Source of the DNA: Lyophyllum atratum
Taxonomy: Eukaryota; Basidiomycota; Agaricomycetes; Agaricales; Lyophyllaceae
Direction of reading: 5' to 3'
Assembly (NCBI GenBank): GCA_014905825.1
Contig: JACGCN010000008.1
Coordinates: 992,001-1,056,000 of the forward strand
DNA length: 64,000 nt
The notes beneath the pieces are model-generated. The model saw only the letters and a list, made by a program, of their open reading frames with translations, did no database searches and was not told the origin of the DNA. The first letter of the stretch is position 1. The number at the start of each line of letters is the position of its first letter. Shown in pieces: positions 57,970-64,000 of this stretch. The position numbers and the translations under genes were made by a program.

Positions 57970-59209
57970 CTAGAATCCAAGATCACAGAGGAGGTAACGC
58001 TCTTGGGTGACATGGAACGCCCTATCAGAATAGAACAATCAATTAAGGGATCAGGATTCAGTATGTACTATAGACGACGATGAGACGCACAGATATCCGT
58101 TAACAAAGCTCTTCCATGAATTGTAGGCATCAGTAGACTGCAAGATTCTCGTGACTCGAGCATGCGCAGCTAACGCATCCCGAGCAACATCTCGGAGAGT
58201 ATCGTAGATGGACTTCTGAGTCACATATGCCCTGTTGTGGACATAGTTGTTTGTCTCTCCGGCTAGATGTTCTTTATAGAATCTGGTGAAGTACTGTCAG
58301 AGCGGACTGGGATTGGACTTGTGAGGGGAGGGAGAGAGAGGCGTACGAGAGTATGTCGTTGGTCAGGTCGATGAACAAACTGATGTCTCCGATCACTTGA
58401 ATGTACACAGATATGTCTGGGTTCGTGTCCATCGGAAATATCATAAATGAGTAGGCACCAGCGACCCCTGTCTTTGCACGCAGATAGTACGGCCAAGAAT
58501 GAGCGGCATTGGAGAGTTCCATGCCACGTATCGCTGGCATTTCCTCTAGTGCACACCCATTAACATACTCCATGGCTGACAAGATAATGCAATTCGCCGG
58601 GATTGCATCCCAAGAATGGTACATATCGGTGAGGTGGTCTTGAAAGCACCGGAGGATAGGTGCCTGTGCGGCGTCACTCGTCAGGACATGTCGTTGAAAC
58701 CTTTCCAAAGATGACGGGAATTTATGACAGAGATCGTCTAGGTAAAGCATAAACCTGGCAGTTATCAGTAACCTACAACCTCGACGTGGTGTGACGTGAA
58801 ATACCAGGTGAAACGTGCGATTTGAAGTTGGACCTTCGCCGCATGGCCGGGATAACTAAGCTGTCAATACCGCCGCTTTCAACTTGGCTGAAATCAACGA
58901 AAAGCTTTTACATACCTCAGCCATGGCCGATGCTTGTGCACAGACTTTTTCAAACCACGCAGAATTATCATTATAGACCGCGAAGTCCGAACGTAAGGTG
59001 TGACTCAACCTCTTCCGTAGTTCAGCATCGGAGTCTGGAGGATGGTAGTTCAGGTCGTCAAGAAACGTGCTGACTATTTCTTGGACAAAGCCCTGAGATT
59101 GTTGCTGTCTAAGAACATGGTGATTTGACCATGAGATGGCGGGGAGGAATGTACGAGTAGTCGAGAGCAAGCGGAGAAAATCACTGAAGATAGATGACAT
59201 CATCATCAT
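57970..59209 (-). CDS. Terpene synthase of the trichodiene synthase (TRI5) family
   Basis: Class I terpene cyclase that ionises a prenyl diphosphate, probably farnesyl diphosphate, with Mg2+. The start is one of four consecutive ATGs at 59209-59200 (MMMMSSIFSDF). Spliced exons give FLDDLNYHPP, LSYPGHAAKVQLQIARFTW, and the first metal motif LYLDDLCHK (58738-58724), which has DD but lacks the usual fifth acidic residue. The second metal motif NDILSFYKE (58360 onward, intron inside) is a full N-D-x-x-S-x-x-x-K-E triad. The end reads SFVNGYLAFHVTQERYLLCD, with the RY pair seen in TRI5-type enzymes, and stops at TAG 57972-57970. About 320 residues, normal for the family. It does not follow that it makes trichodiene or any trichothecene; many mushroom members make other sesquiterpenes. 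Confidence 0.83.
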
Positions 59210-59664
59210 AACCAATATTGCAATGCGAAATTTGCAACGTACTAGAAAGCTCGCATCTTATAGTTTTCGGCATCTCCGTAGTTGCTCTGAAAATTCAAAA
59301 AACCTGGTTTCTTCAGGTTTGGGTAAGTGTAGTCAAACTGAATGAATGCCAGAGCGCTGATCTGATGTGATCCGCGTATAGTATGATTCAAGCCTGATTG
59401 ATACAAACAGAACACAGCACTCCTCGTCGAATCCATCATCATCTAATTTTTCTCTAATTTGGGCACTCTTTCCCAAACTCTTTTCAACAATTATGGTATC
59501 CCCTAACTCGTTTTATTCGTCGCACGACCGTATCATCATGCTTCCATCGTGAGGAGAATCCGGAAGCGGTGTTGATTCGATTGTAATGGCCCCGGTTCAA
59601 TTATTCGCCACCTATGCGATACCTCGACCGCTCATGACACTATTTAACAGGACCCCATCACAGA
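59210..59664. promoter_or_regulatory. Divergent promoter of terpene synthase and P450
   Basis: 455 bp between the terpene synthase start (-) and the P450 start (+), so the two genes are probably co-regulated. TATTTAA at 59,641 lies 24 bp before the P450 ATG. No factor site is recognised. Confidence 0.55.
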
Positions 59665-61765
59665 ATGGACACGCATTCTGACATGCCCAATTACTTCGCC
59701 TTCGGTCTTGCGACTCTAGCATTCGGGCTATTTCTTACGACCTTGGTTCGTCGATGCCGCTACTCTAACCTGCCCCCCGGTCCGCGCGCGTATCCTGTCA
59801 TTGGTAAAGGTTCACATATCGTCAGGAGACACACTTTGACGTTTTGGACCTTAGGAAACCTCCTCAGCATTCCTTTGAAGCATCCCTGGAGAGGTCTTGC
59901 AAGCGTCAGGGAACACGGTGCGTTGCCTCTTAGCATGTCCGGTATACGGTCTTATAGAGCACTGACTCCATCATCAATTTAGGTGACATCGTGTACTATA
60001 GTGGCTTGGGGAACTCTATCCTCGTTTTAAATAGTCTAGAGTCAATGATCGACTTGCTCGTTAGGAAAGGGAACACTTACTGCAGCCGTCCCTACTTCAT
60101 CGTGGCAAGCGAGCTCATGGATCTCGTCAATGTGATTTCTTTCTCTCTAGGCAGCTCTCTCGTGGCTGACTTTGACCAGAGCACAGCTTTCACCCCCTTC
60201 GGAGCACGTTGGCGACTGCATCGCAAGTTTACACGGACCGCATTGAGCCCTGAAGCGGTCAAGAACCATGAAGATACCCTTTTGGAAATTGCCAACTCGT
60301 TGAATGGCTTGCTTCTTGAAAACCCGGACGATTTTGTTGATCATATTAGACTGTGCGTGACTCCTGATTCTCGATTCATCGGTGACGACAATTGGAATAT
60401 TTGTAGTGCTGCTGGTCAGGTCATTATGAGTACGATATACGGTATCAAAGTTTGTTCCCCTGAGGATCCAGTGCGTCTTCGCTTTGTATTGCGTCATTTC
60501 ACAACTAATATCTCGTACTAGTACATAAGCATTGCTGAATCCGCTATGACTATGATAAGTAAGGCCGTCATTCCAGGCGCCTTCATAGTAGATCTCATAC
60601 CAGCTCGTAGGTGGTTCTTGGAAGCTCAGCGGCGTTGGTGACAGACAATTCTTTAGTGAAATATTTGCCTGCGTGGACTCCATTCGCGAAGTTTCATGCA
60701 GTGGGACTTCAAGGTCGTACTCTGGTAGCGGAGCTCATAAGGAAGCCATTCGAATATGTTAAATCCGAGATGGTATGCCTCCTCGAGCATGCAGGCAGCT
60801 ATTTCACTCAATCGTACTAACCAGGAGGCTGGCACTGCAAAACCATCATTTACTATGGATATTTTGACCAAAGATGAGCTACAGACTGAACGAGATAATG
60901 ATGCCGAATTTGAGACTTCACTCAAATGGGCGGCAGCCTCTATGTATGCTGGTATGTGTATTTCTACCTTCACATTGGGCATAGCTCATCACTGGTTCCC
61001 AGCCGGGCAAGAAGTGGTACGTACAGTTATCGGCCTCTGTAGGAAATCTGAACATCTGTTTTCAGATATCGTCGTCAGTCATAAACATGATCATGGCCAT
61101 TGCCACAAATCCCGACAAATTGAAGATCGCTCAGACCGAGTTGGATCAAGTAATTGGACGCTCACGCACTCCAACAGTACGGGATCGAGACAACCTTCCG
61201 TATGTTCATGCCATCGTCAAAGAAACACTTCGCTGGCATCCGCCGTTGCCGATGGATATCGCTCGGTCGTCCATCCAAGATGATCACTACCGAGGTAATT
61301 GATGGGCCAGTCCTATGGTCTCACACTCACAACGCCTTCCAGGATATCTGATTCCTAAGAACACCACAGTTATTCCTAATGTTTGGTATGTGGTACATTT
61401 TTCCGATTTGATTACACGGTGCTCATTCGCTCCACGATCCCATCAGGGCAATCGCGCATGCACCTGATCCTGAATATCCGCCTGATGTGTTCGCTCCTGA
61501 GCGTTTCTTGAGGAGCAACCCAACTCTTGATCCCGGTACGTACTGCTTTGGCTTTGGAAGAAGGTATCCACGGTTCTCAATACATTCGTCCTTGCAATCA
61601 CTGAGACACATACATAGGATTTGCCCTGGAAGAATGTTGGCAGAGAATGCCATCTTCTTGATGACGGCTTATATCTTGCAATCATTTGACATCTCGCACG
61701 CAGTTGACCAGGATGGCCACGAGATTCCAATTCGGGTGGAATATTCCTCAGGCCTTGTATCGTAA
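59665..61765 (+). CDS. Cytochrome P450 monooxygenase
   Basis: Heme monooxygenase anchored by an N-terminal helix (YFAFGLATLAFGLFLTTLV), followed by the proline hinge NLPPGPRAYPVIGN. Start ATG at 59665. Spliced marks are the C-helix region WRLHRKFTRTALSP, an I-helix segment MYAAGQEVISSSVINMIMAI, the K-helix ETLR in IVKETLRWHPPLP, PERF in the meander, and the heme loop FGFGRRICPGR with its cysteine. About ten introns, including one inside the heme motif (about 61,565-61,619) and a 16-nt exon in the I-helix. The I-helix lacks the common acid-threonine pair (QEV instead of DTT). The stop is TAA at 61763. It resembles Agaricomycete P450s of secondary metabolism; next to a terpene synthase it probably hydroxylates the terpene product. 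Confidence 0.9.
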
Positions 61766-63073
61766 GTGGCGACGTGATGTACCGTTTGGCAGTATCTCAT
61801 AGCCTCCAGTCTTCCTGAAGCCTTTCGTTGCAATATTAAATTGCGAGCACCACGTGTACTAGTATGAAGGCAGCTTAGGAATAGTAACACTCGTACGGTC
61901 GTAGAGTTGAAGTATCTATTTGATCTCGTGGTAGGCTATGCCTCCAAGTTCCCAGTCAACAGATAAACCAGGAAATGGTCGGATACGTTCAAATTTGTGC
62001 GATTTGGCATTGCTGTAGTGTTTATGAAGGAAGAGTTTTGATTACTACCCAGGCCAGTGGCCACAGATCGTACGTAGAAACCATCATCGTCCTGTTTATT
62101 GCTCGGTTCATGAAAGCCTTGAGGCAATGATCCATCGACGTATCTGATGCTGGATGGGTGTCCTCTGGAAGCGAGCATCTACCTCATGATCATCAGAGTT
62201 AGTGTGAAATCACTCCCAGAATGAGCACATTCGATTGCTGACGGCATCTCCTGCCTCCCGATGGTGATAGAAAATACACGTGCATGTGTCCTAGCAGTGG
62301 TGAGGATGAGCCTGCTCGTACGGCGTCGGCGGCCAGAAGTGGGTATAGATAGATAGGCAGCTTACCAACAGCGGTCAGCTGAGACGGAACAAGAATGTTC
62401 GCCAATTGCAGACATCTGTGGCGTGTCCGTTTTTGGTGCCGTGTGCCACCGCATCCATAGCTGGTAAGTATTGCCAAGACAAACCGCTGTGGCAGTGTAA
62501 CCGCCTCCAGATATAAAGAATTCCTATCACTCGGTAACGACATCAATTGTTGCAGGCGGCGAGCGCGGAACTGTTTGTGTCCAAATGACCTTCCATAACC
62601 ATTCCTCGTAAGAGAATTCTCATCAAGCAGTAACGACATCAATGGCTGTATGCGGCGAGCACGGAACTGTTTTTCTCCAAATATACTGACCTTCCATAAC
62701 CATTCCTCATATTCCCTCGCTCAAGGGTCTTGACGAGCTGCCTACATGAGGCAAACACATCGCATCAAGCTTGATACGAAACTTCCACAAGCCGCAGAAG
62801 GAGAACCTTGATGAAATCAGAAAGAATGCCTCCGTGTGAATGGTCCCATGCTGATGATCCTCCATTCATTTGCAGGCGTAGGTGATTCCGTCACTTGGGA
62901 TTCAAGCTGCATTTAAAGGCGTCAACAGCATCAAGAGTCCCTGCTCCACTTACCATCGCTTGCCCTACAAGTTTACAACATTTTCCCATGTCAACCACGC
63001 AGTCACTTGGATCTCAGTATATCCTCTAGTACGCCGTTCCATTCATGTCAGCAAAAACTTGGATTAGACTGAT
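61766..63073. other. Intergenic region with a degenerate direct repeat
   Basis: 1.3 kb. Minus-strand frames of 80 and 147 codons have no recognisable content; the second spans a direct repeat (listed separately), so it is unlikely to be a gene. The end should hold the promoter of the DUF6534 gene. Confidence 0.5.
62535..62708. repeat. Direct repeat of about 75 bp
   Basis: Copy 1 at 62535-62607 and copy 2 at 62631-62708 both begin TAACGACATCAAT and end GACCTTCCATAACCATTCCTC, with scattered differences between. Confidence 0.85.
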
Positions 63074-64000
63074 ATGCCTCCTACTAGCAATGGTCCCCTG
63101 GTGAGATTGAGGTCATATCAGCAATCGATACACTTCGATATTAACTTTTCCAGTTCATAGGAACAATGTTCAATTGGGCTCTGTTCGGCGTCGTCGCTCT
63201 TCAAGTATGTGCGTATTTTCAGTGTTTCTCTGAGTGATAATTTTTTAAGAAATGTATAGACATCTACTCCTCGTCTGGATTCAAGGACTCGAAGTGGATT
63301 CGAGGATTAGGCAGGTGGCATCGATTAACAGCTCATAATGCCACTCACCATTCACCACAGTCGGCACGATCTTTGTCCTTGACATCCTTCAGACAATATT
63401 TGCTACGCACTGTGTCTGGCAGTTGGTCATACTGGGATGGGGTGATCCTTCAGTTTTTGCCTTTCCTCCATGGACGTCTGTTACGTTTCCTATCATGAGT
63501 GGTATTAGTACGTTGTTTTTCCTGCTCGCTGATGAGCCGACATTAATAGTCCGGGCAGTTGGTGCTTTGGTGCAGATGTTCTTTGCTTGGTAGGTTCTGC
63601 GTATGCGTTGCTTCCATAATGATGATCGTATTGGCAGGCGTATATGGATCCTTCAAAATAATTTACTGGGTCGATGTATCGCCGTATGCATTGTGCTTGT
63701 AAGTAAATTTGCTATTTAACATGCACCAAAAACTGACCTTGTATCAGATTGCATTGATGCAATGCAGCAGCGGGATTGTCTTCGCTATTCGGGTATGTCT
63801 TAATAGTCGTCGTCTCAACCAGATGCACTGTACACAGAACCTCTCACCAGTCGGCGTTTATTGACATACTTGAGATCGATAAGCTCCACCCTGGAATCAT
63901 TGTGAGCCAAGTTCCATTTTCAATCTTGCCTCGATGATTATTCACAGCAAGCTCAGGTTTGGCTAGTTGGCGCATTCACCTGCGACATAATCATTGTAGT
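63074..64000 (+). CDS. DUF6534-type multi-pass membrane protein (runs off right edge)
   Basis: Agaricomycete membrane protein of unknown function. Exon 1 starts MPPTSNGPL at 63074. After a 52-nt intron the first helix reads FIGTMFNWALFGVVALQV. Later segments include VGTIFVLDILQTIFATHCVW, an extracellular-looking loop with FPPWTSVTFPIMSG, VGALVQMFFAWRIWILQNN, and a helix ALMQCSSGIVFAIR. This order is the signature of the large DUF6534 family. Introns are frequent, at least six in view. The rest of the protein, including the usual cytoplasmic tail, is outside the window. The gene follows the P450 in the same direction after 1.3 kb; membership in the terpene cluster is not indicated. Confidence 0.7.

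Noticed and set aside
62199..62642. 147-codon minus-strand frame
   Set aside because: Runs across the direct repeat at 62.5-62.7 kb and lacks any protein-like pattern, so it is more likely chance than coding.

Overview
The window is nuclear DNA from a filamentous basidiomycete, most likely an Agaricomycete. Genes are compact and cut by many ~47-60 nt introns. Housekeeping proteins look fungal, and several families (DUF6534 membrane protein, DUF3669 protein, a 7TM receptor-like protein, a GMC oxidoreductase, a trichodiene-synthase-type terpene cyclase) are typical of mushroom-forming fungi. I saw no transposon, CRISPR array, rRNA or convincing tRNA. The species cannot be named from the sequence alone.

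Left part (1-21 kb), mostly conserved core genes: the 5' part of prolyl-tRNA synthetase (-), a B-type cyclin (+), proteasome subunit RPN1 (-), the very large Furry/Tao3-type morphogenesis protein PAG1 (+), DNA mismatch repair MLH1 (-), a small CBS-domain protein (+) and a DUF3669 protein (-) whose reading frame appears broken.

Middle part (22-48 kb), mixed: a tandem ~1.8 kb duplication carrying two related secreted-protein genes (A, B), a 7TM receptor-like gene (-), an HpcH/HpaI aldolase (-), a PTEN-type phosphatase (+), a second B-type cyclin (+) with the same exon layout as the first, a secreted beta-lactamase-like serine hydrolase (+), a delta-9 fatty acid desaturase fused to cytochrome b5 (+), two uncharacterised proteins (-), a stretch of apparently decayed coding sequence, and a third, repeat-rich member (C) of the secreted family (-).

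Right part (50-64 kb): orotate phosphoribosyltransferase (-), a TOK-type two-pore potassium channel (+), then a compact putative terpenoid cluster: GMC oxidoreductase (-), TRI5-family terpene synthase (-) and cytochrome P450 (+), the last two divergently transcribed from a shared ~455 bp region. A DUF6534 membrane protein (+) runs off the right edge.

The main points of interest are the terpene cluster, including a possible 2-nt micro-exon and a GC-AG intron in its oxidoreductase; the three-member secreted family sharing promoter, signal peptide and C-terminus around variable repeat-bearing middles; and clusters of ACGCGT (MCB-like) sites near the second cyclin gene, with single sites near the first cyclin and MLH1. 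Exon boundaries were placed by eye from GT/AG signals and protein conservation; spans are given start to stop codon, introns included.
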